This document shows positions 58,801-64,000 of a DNA stretch of 64,000 nucleotides, one piece after another; position 1 is the first letter of the stretch; the number at the start of each line of letters is the position of its first letter. The notes under the pieces are model-generated. The model did not search any database and was not told the origin of the DNA. It worked only from the letters and a program-made list of their open reading frames with translations. The stretch is taken from NCBI GenBank assembly GCA_036971475.1, contig JBAIZL010000005.1, positions 167,643,886 through 167,707,885 of the forward strand, read 5' to 3'. This stretch comes from Prosapia bicincta. Taxonomy: Eukaryota > Arthropoda > Insecta > Hemiptera > Cercopidae. The position numbers and the translations under genes were made by a program.

Positions 58801-61736
58801 TCAGAAAATTTCTATTTTATTCTATTAGAAGCTGAATACATTAAAGTTTCCAGATTTGGACTAAACAAATAAATTTGTAAGTCTTTGCCATCATCTTTTA
58901 AAATAGTCTTGTTGGGAGCAATGAGTTCAATCCTTTCTCTATTTCTCTCTCTATTCTCGGTCTCAAAAACATAGGTGAAATTCATGCAGGCTGTTTAATG
59001 TTACTTGAGATTCCAATTTTAACTTATATAGAACTTGTTCTTGTAGAAATTTTTATTGCTGAAGTATTTTGATATTTAAATATACTAATATGAATATTAC
59101 TAATATTAACCTCGCTAATGTGAAAATGTATAATTGTTTTATAGATTCTCTGTGTCCTGTGTTACTGTACAATAGTATATTTTGCTACTCAGCAACCATT
59201 TGAACTCTTCAGGTTTTTCCTGTTTGTGATGATGTGCAGCATTGTATCTCTAGTCGCTCATGCCATGGGTTTTCTGGTGGGGGTCCTCATGAAGGTCAAG
59301 GTAATGCACAATTTTATGCTTGCTTATTTAAATAAGGAAAAATACTTTTATTCCTTTTTCACTTAACAGATATTGAATTATATATTTTAAATATGTTTTT
59401 AACATGAACTATGTACTTTTAAATTTTAAATAATATTTTTCAATAAATGTTCATAAAAAGTTCTATAAACTGATCGTGTACACTCTTAATTATAGTATTA
59501 TAGTATTCTTAAAACACCTATTTCTTCTAATGCCCAGGAAAGTATTTCTGTGTAATCCGAGTTTTTGGTAATCTGACTTTTTGGTCTCTGTTCCATCTAC
59601 TTTGAATCGGGACTCTACTGTATATATAATTATTACTTATAAACTTTTACCAAACTGTTTGAACAGTGCTTCAAATTTTAGTCTCCAGTGACAAACGTAT
59701 TATATAAACTTGTTTATTAAATTTTATTTGTGTAATTTTACTGTGTATAATTGATTAGGTTTGTCGTGTATAAATGAAACATTTTTTAAATTTTGTTTGT
59801 ATAAGTTTGTTGTAAAGTTGCAGCCTATTTTGCTGGAGACTTTCTTTTGCTTGTACCTCATTTATATAATCTTTTTTTGAAAAAAATGAAGTTTGAATTA
59901 GTTATGCTGTCATTTTTATATCCAGTGTTTATGCTTTTCTCCATTGCTGATAACCAAACAATAAAGAAAGAGAGAGAGATGGGTATCTTAATATTTGTTT
60001 GTGTTCTACAACCTATTATAAACTGTAATATTTAGTTCATGACTAAAATAATTAATGTCTCTTTCTATTTATGTTTTAATAACTCTACAATCGGACACAC
60101 TATTTCTTAAAATGATACGGTTTATCTGACTATTGTATAAAATTTTCAAAAAATCAAAAGATATGCTATAAATATAAAACATATTGTATAGATTTTTCTA
60201 TGAATTAGAGAATAGTGTATTGAAATAATATTGACATGTGCCTTGTTTCAATTTTTTTTTTCACTTACACAAACTAATTTTGTTTGTTAAATGTTAAATT
60301 TATAAAATGGCTCCCAGCTAGTGCTTTTCAACTACTTCATAAATTTTGAATTTATCAAATAATAACAAGTTAGTTATTTATTACTTATTTATTTATAGTT
60401 ACTTTCACTGTAAAATTTCCATAGGTCTAAAAAATGAACAAATTTTACTATGTTTTATCATCCACTCTTATTGTTTTTTAAAGAATAATTGGTATTATTT
60501 TTATTTCACTTAATTTTTTGCAGGATAATATAAATTATAGGTTTTTATACCAAGATGCTGTTCCTCTTGAATGTATGACAGTAGTAATCTTGTAAACCAA
60601 CATAGTTCCCTTTATGAACAGTGTCAGTAATAGATAATAAATGTTATTTTAAATAAAAGAGTTGTGTTTAAATCTAGTTTAAAACAATCCAGTAATAAAT
60701 TAAACACAAAAATAATAGACCTCAATACCCATTATAGAATTAATTAATTTATTATAACAGTACTAAGTACATTTCAGTAACAAGGTAGCAACCTTCAGAA
60801 TCACTTCAGAGTTCCTTGTAACTGAAATGCATATTAAGTGTTAATGTAAATAAATTCACAGTTCTTGTGTTGTTCATCTTGAGGTTTTTTATTTAAATTA
60901 AATAAAATCTTATCCGTGACTCACAGAATTGAACAATGCACTGACCTAGTGTGAAACACATCTGCTGAAAATTATCAGTAAGTCACTACTGACAAGTTTT
61001 TTTGCAAAGTGATACCAAACGTAGTAATGTAAATGAATTAATTTCACAGTGATTATTGAGTTTTATTATTATTATTTTTTTCGTCTAGTTAATTCATAGT
61101 CTGTAGTTGCTCAATATAATAATTAATTCAGTAATGTTTACAAATTAAATGATTACATTACTTATAAAATTAGTGACACTTTCGAATTGAAATAATACCA
61201 TAAGAATTCTGAGAAAAAATGAGTAAGTAAACACATTCTACAATTTTCTGTTTCATTCGTCTTTTCTTTCCTACTATTTCTAATTATTTCTAGTTATATT
61301 TTGGATTCCTGAATGCTCAAAAGTACTAATTTTACAAACTATTAAAGTTCAAAGTTCAGTTACAGTTGTTAAATCAGTTTACTTATTTTAGAATGGCGTC
61401 ATCTTTGGACCATTAACACTTCTTCCATGGCTTGTTTTCTCCGGTTACTTCCTTCGCATCAGTGATGCACCATTATGGTTGCATTGGTTGTTCCACATCA
61501 GCTTCCTCAAGTACGGACTGGAGGGTCTTTTAATAGCAGTCTATGGCTACAACCGGCCTTATCTATCCTGTTCAGATGATTATTGCCATTTTATCTCTCC
61601 ACGAAAATTTCTTCAAGAAATGGAAATGGACGGTGTTGATTATTGGGACAATTTCTGTTTGCTGTTTCTTCTGTTTGCGATAATAAAAGTTATTACTTAT
61701 TTCGTGCTTCTCTATAAGCTTAACTATAAAAGATAA
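26033..61736 (+). CDS. ABCG-family half-transporter, ten exons, N-terminus not found
   Basis: An ATP-driven membrane transporter of the ABCG (White/ABCG1-like) type: one N-terminal nucleotide-binding domain followed by one membrane domain, working as a dimer. Exons: 26033-26150, 30869-31040, 35049-35194, 43708-43955, 51166-51285, 52438-52586, 54981-55149, 57691-57791, 59145-59300, 61392-61736. All borders are GT-AG and the frame stays open for 573 residues. Numbering from the first visible complete residue: Walker [10 protein letters not shown] 22-30, Q-loop Gln62, signature LSNGQ 117-121, Walker B VMFFDE 137-142, H-loop His174; the membrane part begins around residue 320. The ending [14 protein letters not shown] before the last helix matches ABCG1/4-like proteins. 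ABCG1/4 members carry sterols, but the substrate here is not shown. The start codon and the segment before Walker A are missing. Repeats crowd the introns, yet no exon is damaged. Confidence 0.93.
26918..27130 (-). repeat. PLE-type terminal module in intron 1
   Basis: The order GAGTGAATGAATACTTTTG, CTTACCTGTTGATGCGTTTC, then AAAGCCAACCCATTATTGC follows the end of the PLE copy at 31657-31760. It is a diverged relic without coding sequence. Confidence 0.55.
27540..28136 (+). mobile_element. Internally deleted hAT element with 5-bp target duplication
   Basis: The element starts CAGGCGCGTATC followed by a run of G (27557-27568) and ends with its inverted counterpart: CCCCCC, then GGATACGCGCCTG. 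It is directly flanked by CGGTG on both sides (27535-27539 and 28137-28141). At 27927-27998 the plus strand encodes [20 protein letters not shown] followed by VL, the hAT C-terminal dimerisation motif. A (CA)n(TA)n microsatellite (28022-28092) follows that motif. Most of the transposase is lost. Confidence 0.75.
28137..29883. other. AT-rich intron 1 sequence
   Basis: No element ends or coding stretch could be supported. A 74-codon minus-strand frame at 29326-29550 has no recognisable motif. Confidence 0.4.
29884..30090 (+). repeat. Inverted copy of the 23615-23960 PLE-type module
   Basis: AGTTAAAATAGAATATTTG, TTTTCTTCACTCTTTTAATT and TCGAATCTAACACCTTAGTAG match the reverse complement of 23700-23860 almost base for base over the shared parts. 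Confidence 0.6.
30869..31040 (+). CDS. ABCG visible exon 2 (Q-loop)
   Basis: Acceptor GGATTTCAG, donor AAG|GTAATT. It encodes [19 protein letters not shown], the Q-loop and following helix typical of ABCG proteins. The segment between Walker A and the Q-loop ([18 protein letters not shown]) is shorter than in ABCG1/4. Confidence 0.9.
31657..33125 (-). pseudogene. Penelope-like element PLE-1, copy A (RT and GIY-YIG)
   Basis: Minus-strand reading shows the 3' half of a Penelope-like retroelement: [33 protein letters not shown], the catalytic [12 protein letters not shown] (box at 32716-32727), [37 protein letters not shown], and the C-terminal GIY-YIG endonuclease as [12 protein letters not shown] and [14 protein letters not shown] (32045-32120). 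The reverse transcriptase plus GIY-YIG pairing identifies PLEs. The N-terminal part is missing beyond 33125 and a few frame breaks exist (longest open piece 110 codons), so it is a 5'-truncated dead copy. The 31657-31760 end carries the terminal module. It lies in ABCG intron 2, antisense to the gene. Confidence 0.88.
33126..35048. other. Rest of ABCG intron 2
   Basis: Holds a dispersed-repeat relic at 33480-33655. It includes an exact CTGATGA (33506-33512) and GAAA (33531-33534) 18 bases apart, then AAGTTCGGATAGTC shared with 22553-22636. Nothing else supported. Confidence 0.45.
35049..35194 (+). CDS. ABCG visible exon 3 (signature and Walker B)
   Basis: Acceptor TGTTTCAG, donor CACAAG|GTAAGT. 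It encodes [20 protein letters not shown] followed by [10 protein letters not shown]. The signature reads LSNGQ where most ABCG proteins have LSGGQ; Asn at this position is conservative. The donor splits the Ser codon of DEPTSGLDS. Confidence 0.93.
35420..35745 (-). pseudogene. Penelope-like RT fragment PLE-4
   Basis: Minus-strand reading gives [50 protein letters not shown] and HKMAVY, then [12 protein letters not shown]. This is the segment after the catalytic box in PLE reverse transcriptases (a FLDL.I block, a RKPT block, then HP..HK). It differs clearly from PLE-1 and PLE-2 and is only about 100 residues long with at least one stop. It is a short relic in ABCG intron 3. Confidence 0.6.
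35746..36215. other. Intron 3 spacer
   Basis: No feature supported. It ends at a (CA)n tract (36216-36247) followed by TATATATATA. Confidence 0.4.
36259..36720. repeat. PLE-2 terminal repeat, tandem dimer of about 210 bp units
   Basis: Two direct units (CCAAGGTAAACAA at 36318 and 36528; CGACAATGGTCAAGT at 36365 and 36574) have a period of about 209-210 bases. Each contains CGACAAT, the stem GGTC-AAGT-GACC (GGTC-AAGT-AACC in unit 2) and GAAAG(G/C)T. An inverted partial unit precedes them (36259-36310, AAGTTAATATATTACTATTG). The same module ends the PLE-2 coding copy (37260-37425) and forms a palindrome at 40319-40540. Confidence 0.8.
36721..36787. repeat. (TA)n tract
   Basis: About 66 bases of alternating TA separate the PLE-2 terminal dimer from the next palindrome. 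Confidence 0.95.
36788..37224. mobile_element. Fold-back element FB-C, solitary copy
   Basis: The left arm (TTTTTTGGACTAGGAGACTG..., 36790 on) and right arm (...CAGTCTCCTAGTCCAACAAA, to about 37190, with tail AACCAAAACTAACCTAA) are inverted copies around an apex near 36990, with ACACAATCTGTG close by. The right arm has TTGACAA (37065-37071), the stem GATCAC-TGT-GTGGTT and GAAA (37088-37091). The same arms occur split at 39472-39733 and 40591-40826. Confidence 0.85.
37250..37425 (-). repeat. PLE-2 3' terminal module
   Basis: Directly follows the minus-strand PLE-2 coding relic. Read on that strand: ATCAGTGATTCGACAATGG, the GGTC-AAGT-GACC hairpin, GAAAGGTGCCTCATC, then TTGCACTTAGTGGTGGATAA. 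It matches the dimer at 36259-36720 and links that repeat to this retroelement. Confidence 0.75.
37430..39450 (-). pseudogene. Penelope-like element PLE-2 (RT and altered GIY-YIG)
   Basis: On the minus strand, [16 protein letters not shown] is followed by [21 protein letters not shown] (catalytic YIDD, 38414-38425), a FLDL-type region, [20 protein letters not shown] (37983-38168) and a C-terminal [20 protein letters not shown]. The last is a GIY-YIG endonuclease in which the second motif reads YIE instead of YIG. The order is that of a full PLE protein, but frame breaks and stops are frequent. PLE-2 is only distantly similar to PLE-1. It is bounded by the PLE-2 terminal module (37250-37425) and, at 39452-39471, a TA tract with FB-C tail sequence, in ABCG intron 3, antisense to the gene. 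Confidence 0.82.
39811..40258. mobile_element. Fold-back element FB-G, arms about 224 bp
   Basis: From TTGTTTCCATGAGCATATAAG to CTTGTATGCTCATGGAAACAA the arms mirror each other with only a handful of differences (for example GGTAACCACTGG against GGTATACCACTGG). There is no spacer: the apex is ATTTAAAT at 40033-40040. Each arm has an internal TA run at the mirrored position (39909-39924 and 40150-40166). No coding capacity. No second copy is present in this window. Confidence 0.9.
40319..40540. mobile_element. Palindrome made of two PLE-2 terminal modules
   Basis: Head-to-head copies of the PLE-2 end (TATCCATTGTTTTTCCGTTG ... TTTCGGTCAATTGACCGAAA ...) meet at the centre GGTCAATTGACC (40448-40459). 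Each half retains the GAAAGGTGCCTCATCAC block. The apex lies exactly at the hairpin, so the two halves share one GGTC/GACC stem. Confidence 0.85.
40858..41800 (+). pseudogene. Penelope-like element PLE-3, N-terminal coding relic between inverted ends
   Basis: The plus strand encodes [70 protein letters not shown] and [10 protein letters not shown]. This is the N-terminal region of PLE proteins, where a LSKGL..(S/T)P block is followed by a VI.PADKG...VVM...DY block; here the DKG position reads LVYKG. Stops and a frameshift occur, and the RT core is missing. The ends (40858-40980 and 41680-41795) are inverted copies sharing GGACTAGATAGGAGAC, TTACCTAGT and CTGCAATCTCTT. They are related to FB-C arms, linking FB-C to this PLE lineage. 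Confidence 0.72.
41801..43707. other. Rest of ABCG intron 3
   Basis: AT-rich, without identifiable element ends or coding relics. Minus-strand frames at 41774-42016 and 42581-42775 have no recognisable motif. Confidence 0.45.
43708..43955 (+). CDS. ABCG visible exon 4 (D-loop and H-loop)
   Basis: Acceptor TTTGTTCTAG, donor TTATA|GTAAGT. It encodes SGLDS (D-loop), [20 protein letters not shown] with the H-loop His, and YYNPADY, the ABCG-specific NPAD(F/Y) motif at the end of the nucleotide-binding domain. Confidence 0.94.
43956..45599. other. 5' part of ABCG intron 4
   Basis: No supported feature until the text GCTTGATGTAATCATCTTTA near 45560, which also precedes the 23354 fold-back. Confidence 0.45.
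45611..47200 (+). pseudogene. Penelope-like element PLE-1, copy B, with terminal inverted repeats
   Basis: Same lineage as 31657-33125 but on the plus strand. It encodes [39 protein letters not shown], the catalytic [11 protein letters not shown] (box 46117-46128), [33 protein letters not shown], then [12 protein letters not shown] and [14 protein letters not shown] (46710-46800). Frameshifts (for example the GSPIS region is out of frame near 46010) and stops disable it. The left end (45611-45665, ACTTAACTAAGTAAATACG) and right end (47110-47198) are inverted copies, a known PLE layout. It lies in ABCG intron 4, sense to the gene. Confidence 0.87.
47201..48176. other. Intron 4 spacer
   Basis: AT-rich, nothing supported. 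Confidence 0.45.
48177..48365. mobile_element. Fold-back element with CTGAAGATGATGAC hairpin
   Basis: The left arm (CAACTAACAATTATATTAATC, 48179 on) and right arm (...TTATAATTGTGAGTTG, about 48365) are inverted copies. On the minus strand 48236-48208 reads CTGAAGATGATGACATAATG followed by TCATTGAAA; the right arm has GATGACCTAATGTCATTGAA on the plus strand. Structure and hairpin match FB-A, sequence outside differs. Confidence 0.7.
48366..48931. other. Intron 4 spacer
   Basis: Nothing supported. It ends with the TA target dinucleotide of the mariner (48930-48931). Confidence 0.4.
48932..50248 (+). mobile_element. Tc1/mariner element, rosa-like DD41D spacing, nearly intact
   Basis: Terminal inverted repeats CAGGGTGCGGCAGCATAAC (48932 on) and, read from the right end at 50248, CAAGGTGCGGCAGCATAAC differ by one base; both continue TTCCTTTTTT. 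TA on each side (48930-48931 and 50249-50250) is the expected target duplication. The 1317-bp length and single transposase are standard for mariner. It sits in ABCG intron 4 in gene-sense orientation. Confidence 0.95.
49064..50137 (+). pseudogene. Mariner transposase with two in-frame TAG stops
   Basis: Cut-and-paste transposase of 357 codons: an N-terminal helix-turn-helix pair ([20 protein letters not shown], then [13 protein letters not shown]) and a DDE/D catalytic domain. Catalytic residues: Asp in FFSDEAHFH, Asp in [11 protein letters not shown], and Asp in [14 protein letters not shown] count 41 residues between the last two, i.e. DD41D, the spacing reported for the rosa group. The start is the ATG at 49064 (MRWNSEE); an upstream in-frame GTG extension is not needed. 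Only two lesions are visible, TAG at 49547-49549 and TAG at 49583-49585, both just after the first catalytic motif. Otherwise the frame is open to TAA at 50137. Confidence 0.92.
50251..51165. other. 3' part of ABCG intron 4
   Basis: AT-rich, nothing supported. Confidence 0.45.
51166..51285 (+). CDS. ABCG visible exon 5 (linker)
   Basis: Acceptor TGCTTTTTTAG, donor ACAG|GTAAGC. It continues NPADY with [20 protein letters not shown], equivalent to the (V)MEVASGEYGD linker of ABCG1-like proteins, then a variable polar stretch. Phase fits both neighbours. Confidence 0.88.
51286..52437. other. ABCG intron 5
   Basis: AT-rich, no element recognised. Confidence 0.45.
52438..52586 (+). CDS. ABCG visible exon 6 (linker and start of membrane domain)
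   Basis: Acceptor TTTTTGCAG, donor AAG|GTAATT. It encodes a polar linker and then [20 protein letters not shown], the usual TSF..QL..L..R entry into the first membrane helix. Confidence 0.88.
52587..54980. other. ABCG intron 6, possible hAT end
   Basis: Near 53608 the plus strand reads GTGGGTCTTAACCTTTTTGAC, close to a hAT terminus (CAGTGGTTCTTAACCTTTTTGG type). No partner end or coding relic was found. The rest is unremarkable AT-rich intron. Confidence 0.35.
54981..55149 (+). CDS. ABCG visible exon 7 (membrane helices)
   Basis: Acceptor GTTGTTGCAG, donor TCTT|GTAAGT. It encodes two hydrophobic helices, [17 protein letters not shown] and [18 protein letters not shown], separated by a short polar turn. 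Confidence 0.9.
55240..55490. repeat. Diverged FB-C/PLE-3-type fold-back in intron 7
   Basis: TTTAGCTTAGTTCTGGCAGA, GCTTATTTAGGATTTTTTAG and GTAATAGTCCAG match the left end of the PLE-3 copy at 40858; the other end (ATTACCAGAGTGAGTCTGTC) is the inverted partner. It is an old, non-coding copy of about 250 bp. Confidence 0.6.
55491..56294. other. Intron 7 spacer
   Basis: Nothing supported besides a run of T at 56240-56256. Confidence 0.4.
56299..57418. mobile_element. Probable solo LTR, about 1.1 kb, TTAC target duplication
   Basis: It starts TGTAAC and ends GTTACA (6-bp terminal inverted repeat, TG...CA) with TTAC directly on both sides (56295-56298 and 57419-57422). It holds a locally GC-richer part (56950-57260) unlike the surrounding intron. 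No reverse transcriptase, protease or integrase sequence is visible, so a solo LTR is likelier than a full element. On the minus strand near 57050-56950 a short open stretch ([20 protein letters not shown] then [10 protein letters not shown]) is unrecognised. The ends resemble those of the 2241-2677 LTR in pattern but not in body. Confidence 0.5.
57691..57791 (+). CDS. ABCG visible exon 8 ([15 protein letters not shown])
   Basis: Acceptor TATGTTTCAG, donor CAG|GTCAGT. It encodes [20 protein letters not shown] and [14 protein letters not shown], the conserved E.....RE...WY...AYY region of ABCG transporters. Confidence 0.93.
57900..58761 (+). pseudogene. pogo/Tigger-like transposase relic
   Basis: Plus-strand fragments follow the order of a Tigger transposase: [40 protein letters not shown] (CENP-B-type helix-turn-helix), [18 protein letters not shown], then around 58430-58620 a LLFDNA-like region, [20 protein letters not shown] and VTSLIQ. 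Stops and frameshifts are numerous. The right end (58703-58760) ends GAATTATCAAGACTCTACCG before TA, as in Tigger terminal repeats; a matching left end is not clear. It lies in ABCG intron 8. Confidence 0.75.
59145..59300 (+). CDS. ABCG visible exon 9 (membrane helices)
   Basis: Acceptor TTGTTTTATAG, donor GTCAAG|GTAATG. It encodes [18 protein letters not shown] and a long hydrophobic stretch ending [18 protein letters not shown], corresponding to the SLVAQS.G..(I/V)G segment of the family. Confidence 0.9.
59535..59622 (+). repeat. Tigger-type element end
   Basis: GTAATCCGAGTTTTTGGTAA ... GAATCGGGACTCTACTGTA resembles the right end of the intron 8 Tigger relic (CTAATCCAAGTTTTCGGTAA ... GACTCTACCGTA). 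It is an isolated terminal fragment in intron 9. Confidence 0.55.
59623..60754. other. Intron 9 spacer
   Basis: Nothing supported. Confidence 0.4.
60755..60845. repeat. Small fold-back relic in intron 9
   Basis: ACTAAGTACATTTCAGTAAC and the inverted GTAACTGAAATGCATATTAAG form imperfect arms around AACCTTCAGAATCACTTCAGAG. Both arms hold CTGAA(G) and CTGAAATG blocks like the other fold-backs. Confidence 0.5.
60846..61391. other. Rest of intron 9
   Basis: AT-rich, nothing supported. Confidence 0.4.
61392..61736 (+). CDS. ABCG visible exon 10 (C-terminal exon, stop)
   Basis: Acceptor CTTATTTTAG. It encodes [55 protein letters not shown] and the last helix ending LLYKLNYKR with stop TAA. The extracellular loop has several cysteines (CSDDYCHF), as expected for disulphide-forming loops of ABCG proteins. 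Confidence 0.95.
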   Translation, partial: NGVIFGPLTLLPWLVFSGYFLRISDAPLWLHWLFHISFLKYGLEGLLIAVYGYNRPYLSCSDDYCHFISPRKFLQEMEMDGVDYWDNFCLLFLLFAIIKVITYFVLLYKLNYKR

Positions 61737-64000
61737 ACCAAAGAATGTTTTCAGTGCTGTGTCTTTCGTAACTTAGGTTAGTTTTTATAAAACGAGTATG
61801 TACCTTATTATTTTTAATTTTATATAAAGAGAAATATTTTTAGTCATATATTGTTTTAGAGAAATGAAATTTTATAATAATTGTGTGTGTGTAATTGTGT
61901 TCAATTATATTTGTTTGAAAAGCCTTTACAAATTGAAATTTCATTCCAATTCTAAATCTGTGATCACTATAATAACAAACATATTTCTAGAATGTAGATG
62001 TAAAATGGTTACACCTTAATAATACTTATTGTTTATTTTACCAAATGGGAAAATAATATGCACTCAAATAACACAATTTGTCTTCTATAATTTTTGGTTT
62101 TGCTTAAGGCATAAGTCAAATTTCAGTGAAAATAATTATGATTTTTTTCTGGATGACTAAGGGAGGTTCAGAAATACTGCTAACATGAATTTAGAAACTT
62201 AGAAATTGGATGTTTTAACCCTTGGAATGCAGAAAAAAATACTGTTTACCACCGGCATGGAATTAGTGTGTAAAAATAAATTTTCAGTTTGTTTAAAGCT
62301 CTATTTAAACTTAAATTCTTATATGTAAATGAGATTTTAAAAACCAAACAATATTTTGTCAGGGGTTTATTTATTTTTTATAACTTTAAAAAATTCAAAA
62401 TGTTTTTTATGTGTGATAAATTTTGAATCAATTGTTTTGGTGTAATTTGGTTAGATACACAAGTTCTACAATCATAACAACATTGTAACAAATGTACAAA
62501 TTCAACAGTTAATGAAACACACAGAATGAAAAACGAAGTCACAAATTACTCGGCTGACAATGCGTGTGTAATGGGCATATTTCATGTAAAATGTTTACAG
62601 ACTACATAAAGTTTCTGCTTTGATAACGAATTGGTGGCAAATAGTAAGTGGCCAAATATTATAAATGGATCAGTTTATACCATACTGACATTATCTAGTA
62701 CTCTATTTCTCTTGTTTCTTTAAACCTGTAGGATCCAGAGGTATAACCTTGTAAATACTAGGTATCTTGTTATACACATTTGCTGAAAGTATAACTTATT
62801 CAGATATAGTACACATGCTGAGGGCTGAGTTCTATCAACAATTATAATAACAATGTTATGGAATGGTAAATAGTGCCTCTAGGTTGTTGGAAATTTCAAG
62901 GGCATCATTTATCACATAATACTAATACATGACAATTGAATGATTATTGAGATCTCTTTAGTGTTATTAAACTGTGGGTTGAGATAGACCACCTTACAAT
63001 AAAAAAATTAATAGTGTTATGTGAACATGAGAACATGACGAAAGCATATGGGAGAATTGATCAAAAATAGGTTTGATAGTAAGGATGTTTGAATAAAAGG
63101 TTTGACTTCAAGAAATAGATGTGCTTGAAAAACTCCTCAAAATTGCCAATTTTTCTCTGGGATAAAATACCTTGATTTGGAAACAAGCCTCCTGGAGTGC
63201 ATAAAAATGCAAGAAAATAGACATAATATTCATAACCTAAAAAAATAAAAATATCCAGGAAGAGAATTTAAGCAGAGTTTTGGCGCTAGTAAGAAGTTTA
63301 ATGATCTGACATAATTCTGTCATTAGCTGGTTGAAACAGTGAAGGAGTATCTTCCAGTCTCATATGAAAAACTTTGTGCATAATAAGTCCCATATTTATA
63401 TTTTTGCATGGAGGTAATAGGAAATCCAGATTGAACATCTGTGTTTATTTGAAATGCCTCTTAAACCTGTAATAACTCAGTGCTCATAAGAAAGTTAGTA
63501 ATAGAGGTGAAAATATAATGTAAGTGCAATGCACTACAGGCCTTGCATTACTGATGATGGACAATGGTTGTCACCTTAAATTATTTTTAAGATTAAAACT
63601 ATACCAAAAGAAAAAAGCGTACAGGGATTTTTGGGAGCTAAAGGCAAAACGTTTTTTTGAGCTCTCTATATTCATTGACTGAAGACGGAATAGCTCTTGC
63701 TGGAATAGATTGACTGAAAATGCACACTGATTTGGTGGTGGTTTACGATACTGTTTGGCAGCTTTTGAGACCAACTGTACTAACAAAATGAGGCAGGAAA
63801 AGAGTGACATAGTTATAGACCCAGGTGGAAAGACTGGGATGTTCAACTACTAGAAATTTAAATCAATGATTTAAAGCTTAAATTTTTATATTCATTTAGA
63901 GTTATTAAACTGATCTATAGAAAAGTAGAGAAGAGAATTTATTGAAGAAACCTTTTCTTTCTCAAATCTATGAATGCGTTTTGTAAGTAGGGAAACAAAT
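61737..64000. other. 3' UTR and downstream flank
   Basis: The ABCG 3' UTR must begin at 61737. The first canonical AATAAA I see is at 62275-62280, so the UTR may be about 550 bases, although a variant signal could be used earlier. A 91-codon minus-strand frame at 63571-63846 has no recognisable motif. No further gene is supported. Confidence 0.4.

Noticed and set aside
62205..62240. piggyBac-like end (TTAACCCTTGGAATGC)
   Set aside because: Only a short match at a TTAA with no inverted partner or transposase.
63571..63846. 91-codon minus-strand frame as a gene
   Set aside because: No recognisable domain; probably chance.
42..63990. Bacterial-style operons, promoters or ribosome binding sites
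   Set aside because: Introns, transposon types and codon layout show nuclear animal DNA.

Overview
The window is animal nuclear DNA, very probably from an insect. It is AT-rich, has long introns with GT-AG borders, is full of (TA)n and (CA)n tracts, and carries invertebrate-type mobile elements: hAT, Tc1/mariner, pogo/Tigger, Jockey-like LINE, Penelope-like elements (PLEs) and solo LTRs. The transporter's [11 protein letters not shown] stretch after the Q-loop looks insect-like. I cannot name the species; a hemipteran is a weak guess.

The only host gene I can support is an ABCG half-transporter on the + strand. Ten coding exons lie between 26033 and 61736. They splice in one unbroken frame to 573 residues plus a stop, covering Walker A, Q-loop, signature, Walker B, H-loop and the whole membrane domain. 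The first coding exon or exons (the start codon and probably some tens of residues before Walker A) were not found.

Layout. Positions 1-26000 are intergenic or upstream-intron DNA dominated by dead repeats: a hAT element (576-2865) carrying a solo LTR inside it, a fold-back element with a 12-bp target duplication (3923-4319), three copies of a ~550-bp repeat with tRNA-like boxes (5560-8200), a ~125-bp tandem array (9838-10440), a Jockey-like LINE (12670-14090) cut by a second copy of the fold-back element, a DDE transposase relic (16610-17975) cut by a GA-rich repeat, and a perfect 95-bp-arm palindrome (21909-22107). Positions 26033-61736 are the ABCG gene. Its introns hold a deleted hAT element, relics of at least four PLE lineages, a nest of palindromes embedded in (TA)n (36.2-41.8 kb), an almost intact mariner of DD41D spacing, a 1.1-kb solo LTR and Tigger relics. 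Positions 61737-64000 are 3' flank.

The most unusual theme is the density of fold-back elements. At least ten separate inverted-repeat elements occur. Several, from unrelated sequence families, share a small hairpin followed by GAAA, preceded by CTGAAGA, CTGATGA or TTGACAA. The same hairpin lies at the ends of the PLEs. This resembles the hammerhead ribozyme motifs known from PLEs and from small non-autonomous retrozymes, so the fold-backs may be non-autonomous PLE derivatives. The motifs deviate from the strict hammerhead core, so this is a hypothesis to test.
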